The position numbers and the translations under genes are program-made. DNA of 6,667 nucleotides from Paraprevotella sp. (GTDB lineage: Bacteria; Bacteroidota; Bacteroidia; Bacteroidales; Bacteroidaceae), in the NCBI GenBank assembly GCA_021205005.1, contig JAJPYK010000026.1, positions 673 to 7,339 on the forward strand. Reading direction: 5' to 3'. This document shows, in pieces, positions 1 through 6,541 of this stretch. Below the pieces are notes generated by a model. It was not told the DNA's origin and made no database searches. It saw only the letters and a program-made list of their open reading frames with translations. The first letter of the stretch is position 1, and every line of letters begins with the position of its first letter.

Positions 1-530
1 TCTGTATAGATCTTCTTGTAGACCTTTTTCCGCGAAGGATTGACGTATTCGTAACAATGGTATAGCTCTCCATCGTGTAACACCACCGTATCTTTCTTCA
101 CTACTTCGTTATAGGTCAGTGTCGTAGCGCCTTTATGGGTAAAATAAAGACTGTCGTTAGGATCTTCCGAGCGCACGAGTTTTACGATTTCTCCTGTGGA
201 AGAGTGGAAATCAAAGATATGTGGTCCCCTTTTGTCTATGGGATAGGCTACGGTGTCTCCTCCGATCAGGTAGAGCGTGTCCTTCCAGATATAGAAACGC
301 ACCGGTACGTTCGTCGTATCGGGATAGTAAATACTGTCTCCTTTGGCATAAAAGGCCACTGTTTCCGTTTCCTCATCTGTCCAGATTCCTTGCAGGGCCT
401 GTTTGGCTTTCAGGTCTTCCGGTTGTGGAACATCCTTTTCCGCGGTTTCTTTATGGTTCTTCCCGCAGCCGCCGACGATCAGAGGGCGACAGCGTATCAC
501 CCCCCACAGGATATTAGGTAAGAGTTTCAT
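1..530 (-). CDS. Small predicted lipoprotein of unknown function, C-terminus cut off by window edge
   Basis: 176 residues are visible; the stop lies beyond the left edge. The N-terminus resembles a lipoprotein signal: a short hydrophobic stretch ends in LIVGGC, so Cys22 would be the lipidated residue, followed by a charged linker (about residues 24-40). The rest is beta-rich with alternating polar and aromatic residues (for example GDSIYYP, RFYIWKDTLYLIGGD, ELYHCYEY), typical of small secreted Bacteroidales proteins. It may belong to a DUF4738-like family, but that is recollection and not tested. The signal is odd: Arg13 and Arg15 interrupt the hydrophobic core. The ATG overlaps the stop of ugd (TAATG), so translation is probably coupled to it. 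An in-frame TAA two codons upstream rules out a longer start. No acidic surface-export motif follows Cys22, so a periplasmic location is as likely as a surface one. Confidence 0.72.
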   Translation of the reverse strand, partial: MKLLPNILWGVIRCRPLIVGGCGKNHKETAEKDVPQPEDLKAKQALQGIWTDEETETVAFYAKGDSIYYPDTTNVPVRFYIWKDTLYLIGGDTVAYPIDKRGPHIFDFHSSTGEIVKLVRSEDPNDSLYFTHKGATTLTYNEVVKKDTVVLHDGELYHCYEYVNPSRKKVYKKIYT

Positions 531-1843
531 TACTTACCGATGCAATGGTATTCAAATCCGACTTCACTGATTTCGCCGGCGTCATACAGGTTGCGTCCGT
601 CGATGAGAAGGGGCCGGCGCATGGCCTTCTTCAGCACACCCCATGCCGGCAATCGGAATTCTTTCCATTCGGTGACCAGCAACAGGGCGTCGGCGTCCAA
701 TACGGCGTCATACATGTCGCGTGCATAGCTCACGGCGTCTCCTATACGCCGGCGGCATTCGTTCATGGCCTCGGGATCGTAGACGCGGACGGTGCATCCG
801 GCTTTGAGCAGTTTATCTATCAAGACGAGCGAGGGGGCCTCGCGCATGTCGTCGGTTTCGGGTTTGAAAGCCAGCCCCCACAACGTAACGGCCTTGCCCG
901 AGAATTCATGCTGCCAAAGTGTGTCGAGTTTGTCGAACAAGATGGATTTCTGCCGTTCGTTCACGGCTTCTACGGCTTTCAGAACGCCCATTTCATAACC
1001 GTTCTGCTCGGCTGTCTTGATCAGAGCCTTGACGTCCTTGGGGAAACATGAACCGCCGTATCCGCATCCTGCATATAAAAATTTACGTCCGATACGGGTG
1101 TCCGTTCCTATGCCGTGGCGGACCATATTGACGTCGGCCCCCACCTTTTCGCACAGGTTGGCGATGTCGTTCATGAACGAGATGCGGGTGGCCAGCATGG
1201 AGTTGGCAGCATATTTGGTCATCTCAGCCGACGGAATATCCATGAATATCACCCGGAAATTATTAATAAGGAAAGGCTTGTAGAGTTTGGTCATCAGTTC
1301 TTTCGCCTTTTCCGATTCCACACCTACCACCACGCGGTCGGGGCTCATGAAATCGTTGATGGCATTGCCTTCTTTAAGAAATTCCGGATTGGAAGCGACA
1401 TCGAACGGGATGTCGAGTCCGCGCTTGTCCAATTCCTCGCGTATGGCATGACGAACTTTTTTCGCCGTACCGACCGGTACGGTACTCTTGGTGACAATAA
1501 GCTTATAATCAGTCATGTATTTTCCTATAGTTCGAGCAACTTGTAAGACATACTTCCGGTCGGCGCTGCCATCTTCGTCGGGCGGTGTCCCCACTGCGCT
1601 AAAGACAACCTCCACTTGGTCGAGCACGCTTTCGAGCGATGTGGTGAAGTTCAGCCGGCCTGCGTTTTGGTTTTTCAGAACCAACTCTTTCAGTCCCGGC
1701 TCATAGATGGGTATTTCTCCTTTTTCGAGTTTATCTATTTTCTCTTGGTCGACGTCCACGCAAGTGACATTCACTCCTATCTCAGCAAAACATGCACCGG
1801 TTACTAAACCTACGTAACCACTGCCTACAATCGCTATATTCAT
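530..1843 (-). CDS. ugd: UDP-glucose 6-dehydrogenase
   Basis: 437 residues, the usual family length. It oxidises UDP-glucose to UDP-glucuronate with two NAD+ in the cytoplasm, feeding capsule, exopolysaccharide or LPS sugar synthesis. Visible motifs: Rossmann NAD-binding GSGYVGL at 7-13 with Asp30 after the second strand; STVPVGT at 120-126; NPEFLKEG at 152-159 (Glu154, Lys157); Lys210 and Asn214 in the central helix; and the catalytic cysteine Cys266 in GYGGSCFPKD, with Asp270. The C-terminal UDP-binding domain includes LWGLAFKPETDDMREAPS (321-338). All catalytic residues are present. The frame stays open upstream to an ATG at 1897, adding 18 residues, but MNIAIVGSGYVG is the normal start of the family and a good promoter lies inside that extension, so 1843 is chosen. 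UDP-mannose/UDP-ManNAc dehydrogenases are relatives, but the overall sequence fits UDP-glucose dehydrogenase best. Confidence 0.96.
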   Translation of the reverse strand: MNIAIVGSGYVGLVTGACFAEIGVNVTCVDVDQEKIDKLEKGEIPIYEPGLKELVLKNQNAGRLNFTTSLESVLDQVEVVFSAVGTPPDEDGSADRKYVLQVARTIGKYMTDYKLIVTKSTVPVGTAKKVRHAIREELDKRGLDIPFDVASNPEFLKEGNAINDFMSPDRVVVGVESEKAKELMTKLYKPFLINNFRVIFMDIPSAEMTKYAANSMLATRISFMNDIANLCEKVGADVNMVRHGIGTDTRIGRKFLYAGCGYGGSCFPKDVKALIKTAEQNGYEMGVLKAVEAVNERQKSILFDKLDTLWQHEFSGKAVTLWGLAFKPETDDMREAPSLVLIDKLLKAGCTVRVYDPEAMNECRRRIGDAVSYARDMYDAVLDADALLLVTEWKEFRLPAWGVLKKAMRRPLLIDGRNLYDAGEISEVGFEYHCIGK

Positions 1844-1866
1844 ATACTTGTTGATATAAACTAGGG

Positions 1867-1898
1867 CAAAGGTAATGAAAAATAGTTTTTTCGACAAT
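1867..1898 (-). promoter_or_regulatory. Predicted Bacteroidetes-type promoter for ugd
   Basis: Reading leftward, ATTG (1898-1895; consensus TTTG, 3 of 4) is followed after exactly 20 nt by TACCTTTG (1874-1867), a full match to the TAnnTTTG -7 element. Transcription should begin a few bases left of 1867, giving a leader of about 20 nt before the ATG at 1843. The promoter lies inside the possible N-terminal extension of ugd and so argues against the start at 1897. Not experimentally shown. Confidence 0.65.
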
Positions 1899-1920
1899 AT
1901 GAAAGTAAATAGTTGATAAC

Positions 1921-1955
1921 TTTTTCTGCAAAAATTAGCATTGTCCGCAGAAAAA
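1921..1955. repeat. 9-bp inverted repeat in the divergent control region, possible operator
   Basis: TTTTTCTGC (1921-1929) and GCAGAAAAA (1947-1955) are perfect reverse complements separated by 17 nt, so the arm centres are 26 bp apart. The gap holds the presumed -33 element of the rightward promoter and the right arm lies in its spacer. This placement would suit a dimeric regulator binding two helical faces. The arms are largely T/A tracts, so chance is possible. Confidence 0.4.
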
Positions 1956-1966
1956 CTTTAATTTTG
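1935..1966 (+). promoter_or_regulatory. Predicted Bacteroidetes-type promoter for the HU/SPOR-FHA-tex-HAD unit
   Basis: TTAG (1935-1938; 3 of 4 against TTTG) is followed after 20 nt by TAATTTTG (1959-1966), a full match to TAnnTTTG. With the usual placement of this element near -7, transcription would begin at about 1970-1974, essentially at the GTG start codon at 1971. An alternative upstream element, ATTG at 1940-1943, would leave only 15 nt and is less likely. Confidence 0.55.
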
Positions 1967-1970
1967 TAGT

Positions 1971-3023
1971 GTGAAAGAGCTTGTAAAACATATTGAGATA
2001 TTATTGCTGGATAACGACTGTGTGGTCGTTCCGCAGATAGGAGGGTTTGTAACTTGTAATGTTCCGGTGAAATACATTGAAGAAGAAATGCTGTTTCTTC
2101 CTCCGATACGCACCGTAGGATTCAACGAACATCTGAAAGCGGACGACGGGCTCCTGATGAAGTCTTATATGGATGCCTATCGCTGTACGGAGCCGGAAGC
2201 CAGAAAAATGTTGGGCGAACAGATCCGGGACATGCAGCAGGAATTATGGGAATGCGGCTCTTATGACTTGGGTAGCATCGGCGTACTGACGTTGGACGAA
2301 CGGAATAATATCCTGTTTTCGCCCTGTCAGTCGGGTACCGTGTGCCCGGCTTATTACGGATTGGATGCCTTGCTTTTCGCTCCTTTGACGGAAGAACGGA
2401 CGGAGACGGTCGAGGCGTCGCAGGAGGAAGTGCGCGAAGCTCCGGTAGAAGCCCGAAAGGTCATAGAATCCCCGAAAGAGACAAAAGAATATACGATACG
2501 TCTGAAAAAGGTTTGGCTTCAGAATATTGCGGCCGTAGCGGCTGTGGTGTTGCTTTTCTTCCTCATCTCTCCTGATGCTAAAAATACAGGATATGCTTCG
2601 GTCGGACAAACCGAATTTGCCCGGTTGGCATGGCTTCCTTCTGTATCGGAAAGCTCTCTTTCGCAAATGGATCACTCCATTCCGGAGGGCATAACGGGGG
2701 CTACGGTAGTGCCTCCCGCCAAAAAGAAAAAAGAAAAGGACGTGCCGGTCGATACGACCGATACGGGAAAGAAAAAGGAAGATACGGCGAAAAAAGACAG
2801 TTTTTGTATTGTGGTGGCCAGTTCCATCACGGAAAAGAATGCAGAAAACTATGTAGCGCATTTACATGAGAACGGATATAAAGAGGCTGAAGTATACAAG
2901 AAGGGCAAGATGGTTCGTGTGATCTTTCCCGGCTTTGCTTCCGAATCCGAAGCGTATGCCAAAATGAATACGCTCAATCGGTCGGAGGAGTTTGCTTCTG
3001 CGTGGGTGTATCAGCTTAAGTAA
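1971..3023 (+). CDS. HU-CCDC81-like / transmembrane / SPOR-domain protein
   Basis: 350 residues. Residues 1-135 resemble the paired HU-like (CCDC81-type bacterial) domains found at the N-terminus of many Bacteroidetes SPOR proteins; the opening KELVKHIEILLLDNDCVVVP and the GGF at 24-26 are characteristic. An acidic linker (about 141-172) leads to a basic stretch (RLKK, 177-180) and one membrane helix (about 183-200). The basic side faces in, so the HU part is cytoplasmic and the rest periplasmic. A lysine-rich linker (250-275) precedes the SPOR domain (about 277-350), a fold that binds glycan strands lacking stem peptides at division septa. The start is GTG: a TAA lies in frame four codons upstream and the next ATG is at residue 40, inside the domain. 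No ribosome binding site precedes it. First gene of its unit. Role in cell division or envelope is inferred from SPOR. Confidence 0.88.
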   Translation: MKELVKHIEILLLDNDCVVVPQIGGFVTCNVPVKYIEEEMLFLPPIRTVGFNEHLKADDGLLMKSYMDAYRCTEPEARKMLGEQIRDMQQELWECGSYDLGSIGVLTLDERNNILFSPCQSGTVCPAYYGLDALLFAPLTEERTETVEASQEEVREAPVEARKVIESPKETKEYTIRLKKVWLQNIAAVAAVVLLFFLISPDAKNTGYASVGQTEFARLAWLPSVSESSLSQMDHSIPEGITGATVVPPAKKKKEKDVPVDTTDTGKKKEDTAKKDSFCIVVASSITEKNAENYVAHLHENGYKEAEVYKKGKMVRVIFPGFASESEAYAKMNTLNRSEEFASAWVYQLK

Positions 3024-3033
3024 CCGAAAGAAA

Positions 3034-3570
3034 ATGAAAAGAGTCCGCTGTCCGAAATGTGACAATTACATTACTTTTGATGAAACCAAATACGAAGACG
3101 GGCAGTCGCTTGTTTTCGAGTGTGAAGCTTGTCACAAACAGTTTGCCATCCGGATCGGGAAAGCTAAACTGCGTGTTCCGCAAAAAGAAGAACAGCTTGA
3201 CGAAAATGAAAATCAGCTGGCATACGGCAGTGTGGTGGTTGTCGAGAACAAATTTCACTATAAACAAGTACTTCCGTTGAAAATGGGAGACAATGTGATC
3301 GGACGTTACGTGAGAGGCACTTCCATTTCCATGCCGATTGAAACCAACGATCCCAGCGTAGACACCAAGCATTGCATCATCCACGTCAAGCGGGACAAAA
3401 ACGGGCGTTTGGCGTATATCCTGCGTGATGCACCGAGCAATACGGGCACTTTCTATATGAACGACATCCTGACGGATTATGATCGGGTGAAACTGGAAGA
3501 CGGTGCGATTATCACGATCGGTGCTACGACTTTGATCTTGCGTACCGCGCAAGAGAATACAAGCTTATAA
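3034..3570 (+). CDS. Zinc-ribbon and FHA-domain protein
   Basis: 178 residues, predicted soluble and cytoplasmic. Residues 1-40 form a four-cysteine zinc ribbon (Cys6, Cys9, Cys30, Cys33; CPKC and CEAC knuckles) like the MJ0042-type ribbons. After a charged linker (about 41-65), residues 80-172 match an FHA domain, which recognises phosphothreonine: IGR at 89-91, Ser108 and His113 in DPSVDTKH, then SNTGTF at 135-140 and the closing strands DGAIITIGATTLIL. The key Arg, Ser, His and Asn positions are kept, so phosphopeptide binding is plausible. The frame is open back to an ATG at 2992, but that would overlap the SPOR gene and precede the ribbon with unrelated residues; MKRVRCPKC at 3034 is the natural start, 10 nt after the upstream stop. 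No kinase is present in the window, so the partner is unknown. Confidence 0.87.
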   Translation: MKRVRCPKCDNYITFDETKYEDGQSLVFECEACHKQFAIRIGKAKLRVPQKEEQLDENENQLAYGSVVVVENKFHYKQVLPLKMGDNVIGRYVRGTSISMPIETNDPSVDTKHCIIHVKRDKNGRLAYILRDAPSNTGTFYMNDILTDYDRVKLEDGAIITIGATTLILRTAQENTSL

Positions 3571-3594
3571 TGTTTTTATACTTTATGTTTTTAT
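3570..3594 (+). repeat. 10-bp direct repeat between FHA gene and tex
   Basis: ATGTTTTTAT occurs at 3570-3579 and again at 3585-3594, a 15-nt period. It fills the short gap between the two genes. The first copy shares its A with the FHA stop codon and the second covers the first two bases of the ATG at 3593. The spacing of five codons keeps both copies in one reading frame (see the mini-ORF). Confidence 0.5.
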
Positions 3595-3608
3595 GCAACC
3601 GGAAATGA
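3570..3608 (+). other. 12-codon mini-ORF bridging the FHA stop and tex, possible coupling peptide
   Basis: ATG at 3570 overlaps the FHA stop (TAATG). It opens a 12-codon frame encoding MFLYFMFLCNRK and ending at TGA 3606-3608. That stop overlaps the ATG at 3605 (ATGA), which is codon 5 of the long Tex frame. A ribosome could pass from FHA to the mini-ORF to tex by two stop-start overlaps. This is seen directly; translation is not shown, and AT-rich spacers give such short frames easily. Confidence 0.25.
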
Positions 3609-5716
3609 GTAGAATGGTTGCCACTACCCTTTCTATTTTTGAAAAACAAGTGGCACAGACCTTGGATTTATTGGACGGAGGAGCTACCATTCCCTTTATC
3701 AGTCGTTACCGCAAAGAGGCTACGGGCGGATTGGACGAAGTACAGATTGGCGAAATCAAACGGGTTTATGACAAACTGACAGAAACCGGCAAACGGAAAG
3801 AAACGATCCTGTCTTCCATTGACGCGCAAGGAAAGCTGACGGAGGGACTGAAACAACGGATCGAGGCTGTGTGGGTCGCCACTGAACTGGAAGATATTTA
3901 TTTGCCTTATAAGCCGAAAAAACGTACGAGGGCGGAGATTGCCCGCCAAAAAGGTTTGGAACCGTTGGCCTTGCTTATCGGTATGCAACTGGAGTCCAAT
4001 GTCCGCAAGGCTGCTGCCCGATATGTAAACGATCAGGTGAAGGATGAGAACGAAGCCTTGGCCGGCGCTTCGGATATACTGGCCGAACAATATAACGAAA
4101 ATGAACGTTGTCGCAACATCGTGCGTCAGCAGTTTCGGCGTGGAGCCGTCATCACCTCCAAAGTGGTGAAAGGTAAGGAGGACGAAGGCATGAAGTACAG
4201 GGATTATTTTGACTTTAGCGAGCCCCTGAGGAAATGCTCGTCCCATCGTTTGTTGGCCCTGAGGAGAGGCGAAGCCGAGGGCATACTGAAAGTAAGTATA
4301 TCTCCAGAAGACGAGGTTTGCATGGAGAGTTGGGCCCGTGTCGTCGTAAAAGGAAATAATGAAAGCGCTAAAATTGTAAGAAATGCGATTTCAGATAGTT
4401 ATAAACGTCTGATTAAACCATCCATCGAAACTGAATTTGCAACGTCCTCCAAGCAGGGAGCCGATGACGAAGCCATACGGGTGTTTGCGCAAAATCTGCA
4501 TCAATTGCTATTGGCTCCGCCTTTGGGGCAGAAGCGTGTCTTGGGCATCGATCCTGGATTCCGCACGGGATGTAAGGTGGTTTGTTTGGATGCACAAGGC
4601 AATCTGCTTCATAATGAGGCCATTTATCTTCATCCTCCGCGTAATGAATATGCCCAGGCCCAGCGTAAGTTACAAAAGTTAGTGGAGCAATATGACATAC
4701 AGGCCATCGCCATCGGCAACGGAACGGAAAGTCGGGAAACGGAGAGTTTCGTGCAATCTGTGCGGTTTGACCGTACAGTAGAAGCCTTTGTGGTCAGCGA
4801 AGACGGGGCTTCTATTTATTCTGCGTCGAAAGTGGCGCGGGATGAGTTTCCGGATTATGACGTTACGGTGCGCGGTGCCGTCTCCATTGGACGCAGACTG
4901 ATGGATCCGTTGGCGGAACTGGTCAAGATTGATCCGAAATCCATCGGTGTGGGACAATATCAGCACGATGTGGACCAAACCAAACTGAAAGAGACGTTGA
5001 ACCGCACTGTCGAGTCATGTGTAAATGCCGTAGGCGTCAACTTGAATACAGCCAGCAAGCAGTTGCTCACTTACGTATCGGGGCTCGGTCCTCAGTTGGC
5101 TCAGAATATCGTGGAATATCGTGCGGAAAACGGCCCTTTCCCTACCCGCTCCGCTTTGATGAAGGTGCATCGCATGGGGGCTAAGGCCTTTGAACAATGT
5201 GCCGGTTTTTCACGTATTACCCACGGGAAGAATCCGTTGGACAATACGGCCGTACATCCCGAACGTTATGCGCTGGTCGAGCGTATGGCACGAGACGCGG
5301 GCGTTTCTGTGACAGATTTGATAAGCTCTAAAGAACTCCGCCTGCGTATTCCTTTGGAACGTTACGTCACGGACGACTGTGGCATGCCCACGTTAAACGA
5401 CATCATGAGTGAGTTGGATAAACCCGGACGGGATCCGCGCAGTAGAATCCCGGCTTTTGCTTTCGCCCCCAATGTGCGTACAATGGGCGATTTGCAGGAA
5501 GGAATGGTGCTGCCTGGTATCATATCCAATATTACGAACTTCGGTTGTTTCGTCGATATAGGCGTACATGAGAAGGGATTGGTGCATATATCACAATTGG
5601 CCGATCGTTATGTGAGCGATCCTAACGAGATTGTCTCTATCCATCAGCAAGTCAAAGTGAAGGTGCTGCAAGTCGATCGCGAACGGAAACGAATTGCATT
5701 AACACTTAAAATCTAA
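3593..5716 (+). CDS. tex: Tex family S1 RNA-binding transcription accessory protein
   Basis: 707 residues, within the normal range for the Tex family. Domains in order: the helical Tex N-terminal region (about 8-300, with ATIPFISRYRKEATGGLDE at 31-49); a YqgF/RNase H-like domain (about 313-450, with VLGIDPGFRTG at 316-326, AIGNGTESRETE at 373-384, SEDGASIYSAS at 402-412); helix-hairpin-helix repeats (about 480-560, with VNLNTASKQLL and VSGLGPQLAQNIVEYR); and a C-terminal S1 domain (637-705). Family members bind nucleic acid, mainly through S1, and are linked to transcription and toxin-gene expression in Bordetella and pneumococcus; the exact activity is unsettled. ATGs at 3593, 3605 and 3614 are all possible starts; none has a clear ribosome binding site. 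3593 gives the longest form, 3605 couples to the mini-ORF. The gap to the FHA stop is 22 nt. Confidence 0.95.
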   Translation: MQPEMSRMVATTLSIFEKQVAQTLDLLDGGATIPFISRYRKEATGGLDEVQIGEIKRVYDKLTETGKRKETILSSIDAQGKLTEGLKQRIEAVWVATELEDIYLPYKPKKRTRAEIARQKGLEPLALLIGMQLESNVRKAAARYVNDQVKDENEALAGASDILAEQYNENERCRNIVRQQFRRGAVITSKVVKGKEDEGMKYRDYFDFSEPLRKCSSHRLLALRRGEAEGILKVSISPEDEVCMESWARVVVKGNNESAKIVRNAISDSYKRLIKPSIETEFATSSKQGADDEAIRVFAQNLHQLLLAPPLGQKRVLGIDPGFRTGCKVVCLDAQGNLLHNEAIYLHPPRNEYAQAQRKLQKLVEQYDIQAIAIGNGTESRETESFVQSVRFDRTVEAFVVSEDGASIYSASKVARDEFPDYDVTVRGAVSIGRRLMDPLAELVKIDPKSIGVGQYQHDVDQTKLKETLNRTVESCVNAVGVNLNTASKQLLTYVSGLGPQLAQNIVEYRAENGPFPTRSALMKVHRMGAKAFEQCAGFSRITHGKNPLDNTAVHPERYALVERMARDAGVSVTDLISSKELRLRIPLERYVTDDCGMPTLNDIMSELDKPGRDPRSRIPAFAFAPNVRTMGDLQEGMVLPGIISNITNFGCFVDIGVHEKGLVHISQLADRYVSDPNEIVSIHQQVKVKVLQVDRERKRIALTLKI

Positions 5717-5722
5717 TAACAT

Positions 5723-6541
5723 ATGCGATATAAGATTCTGGTTTTAGATTTGGATGGTACATTGACCAACAAGAAGAAAGAAATCACGCCTCATACGCGC
5801 GAGACTCTGATACGGGCACAGGAACGTGGATTAAAAGTGGTATTGGCTTCCGGACGTCCGACGTACGGTATTGTCCCGTTGGCTGAAGAATTGCGTTTGG
5901 GGGATTTCGAAGGTTATATTCTGTCGTACAATGGCGGTCAGATCATTGACTGGACCACAAAAAAGAGAATATATGAGAACGTACTCGATCCTGAGATTTA
6001 TCCCTATTTATATGATTGTGCGCGCTCGAATGGCTTCCTTATACTGAGTTATAAGGACGAGTATATCATATCGGAAGATTCCGGTAATCCTTATGTGCTG
6101 CATGAGGCGTTTCTCAACAGGATGGGGAGCATTACTGTGCCAAACTTTTTAGATGTGATCAACTTCCCCGTCCCTAAATGTCTGATTGTGGGCGATCCTT
6201 CTCCTCTGTCCCGATTGGAGTCGGAGATGAAGCACGAATTGGAGGGGCGGATGAATGTTTTTCGGTCTGAACCATTCTTTTTGGAATTGGTACCTAAAGG
6301 CCTCGACAAAGCCCGGAGTTTGGATGTTTTGTTGCATGAACTGGGGATGACGCCCGAAGAGATGATTGCTGTGGAAGACGGATTCAATGACCTCTCTATG
6401 ATTAAATTTGCCGGTTTAGGCGTCGCTATGGCTAATGCTCAAGAGGTAGTCCGGCATGAAGCGAACTATATCACGCTTTCGAATGAAGAAGACGGCGTAG
6501 CTGCAGTGGTAGATAAATTCTGTCTGTCGGATAAGGACTAA
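5723..6541 (+). CDS. Cof-type HAD-superfamily phosphatase
   Basis: 272 residues, the usual length for Cof/type IIB HAD hydrolases, which remove phosphate from sugar phosphates, nucleotides or cofactors such as FMN and PLP. Visible motifs: I, DLDGT with nucleophile Asp9 and acid/base Asp11; II, Ser43 in LASGRP; III, Lys196 in PKGLDKA; IV, Asp219 and Asp223 in EDGFNDLSMI. The C2 cap lies about 85-185 and sets substrate choice, which cannot be read from the sequence. Motif IV is slightly unusual: the family normally has GDGxND, and here Glu218 replaces the first glycine, though both aspartates remain. The gene starts 6 nt after the tex stop, so it is very likely co-transcribed and perhaps coupled. 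The window has no clear terminator after it. Confidence 0.92.
   Translation: MRYKILVLDLDGTLTNKKKEITPHTRETLIRAQERGLKVVLASGRPTYGIVPLAEELRLGDFEGYILSYNGGQIIDWTTKKRIYENVLDPEIYPYLYDCARSNGFLILSYKDEYIISEDSGNPYVLHEAFLNRMGSITVPNFLDVINFPVPKCLIVGDPSPLSRLESEMKHELEGRMNVFRSEPFFLELVPKGLDKARSLDVLLHELGMTPEEMIAVEDGFNDLSMIKFAGLGVAMANAQEVVRHEANYITLSNEEDGVAAVVDKFCLSDKD

Noticed and set aside
500..505. Run of six C as a possible frameshift in the lipoprotein signal
   Set aside because: Removing one base gives an immediate TGA and adding one loses the lipobox, so the frame as read is the best one.
135..521. 128-codon open frame on the plus strand
   Set aside because: Antisense to the lipoprotein gene; the minus-strand frame has a lipobox and is coupled to ugd.
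1465..1482. Hairpin CCGTACC-4 nt-GGTACGG
   Set aside because: It lies inside the conserved VPVGT codons of ugd, is explained by codon choice, and has no T tract.
1844..1897. 18-residue hydrophobic N-terminal extension of ugd (start at 1897), which looks a little like a signal sequence
   Set aside because: The enzyme is cytoplasmic, the family starts at MNIAIVGSGYVG, and a good promoter lies inside the extension.
2720..2740. A-rich tract in the lysine-rich linker as a programmed slippage site
   Set aside because: The frame continues cleanly into an intact SPOR domain; the A runs simply encode Lys and Glu.
2244..2861. 205-codon open frame on the minus strand
   Set aside because: Antisense to the HU/SPOR gene, with Arg/Phe-rich low-complexity composition and no recognisable domain.
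2992..3033. Upstream ATG giving the FHA protein 14 more residues
   Set aside because: It overlaps the SPOR coding region by 32 nt and the added residues do not belong to the zinc ribbon; ATG 3034 fits better.
3016..3552. 178-codon open frame on the minus strand
   Set aside because: Antisense to the FHA gene; the sense frame has clear zinc-ribbon and FHA motifs, so this is a shadow.
3668..4246. 192-codon open frame on the minus strand
   Set aside because: Antisense to the conserved N-terminal region of tex, with no domain of its own.
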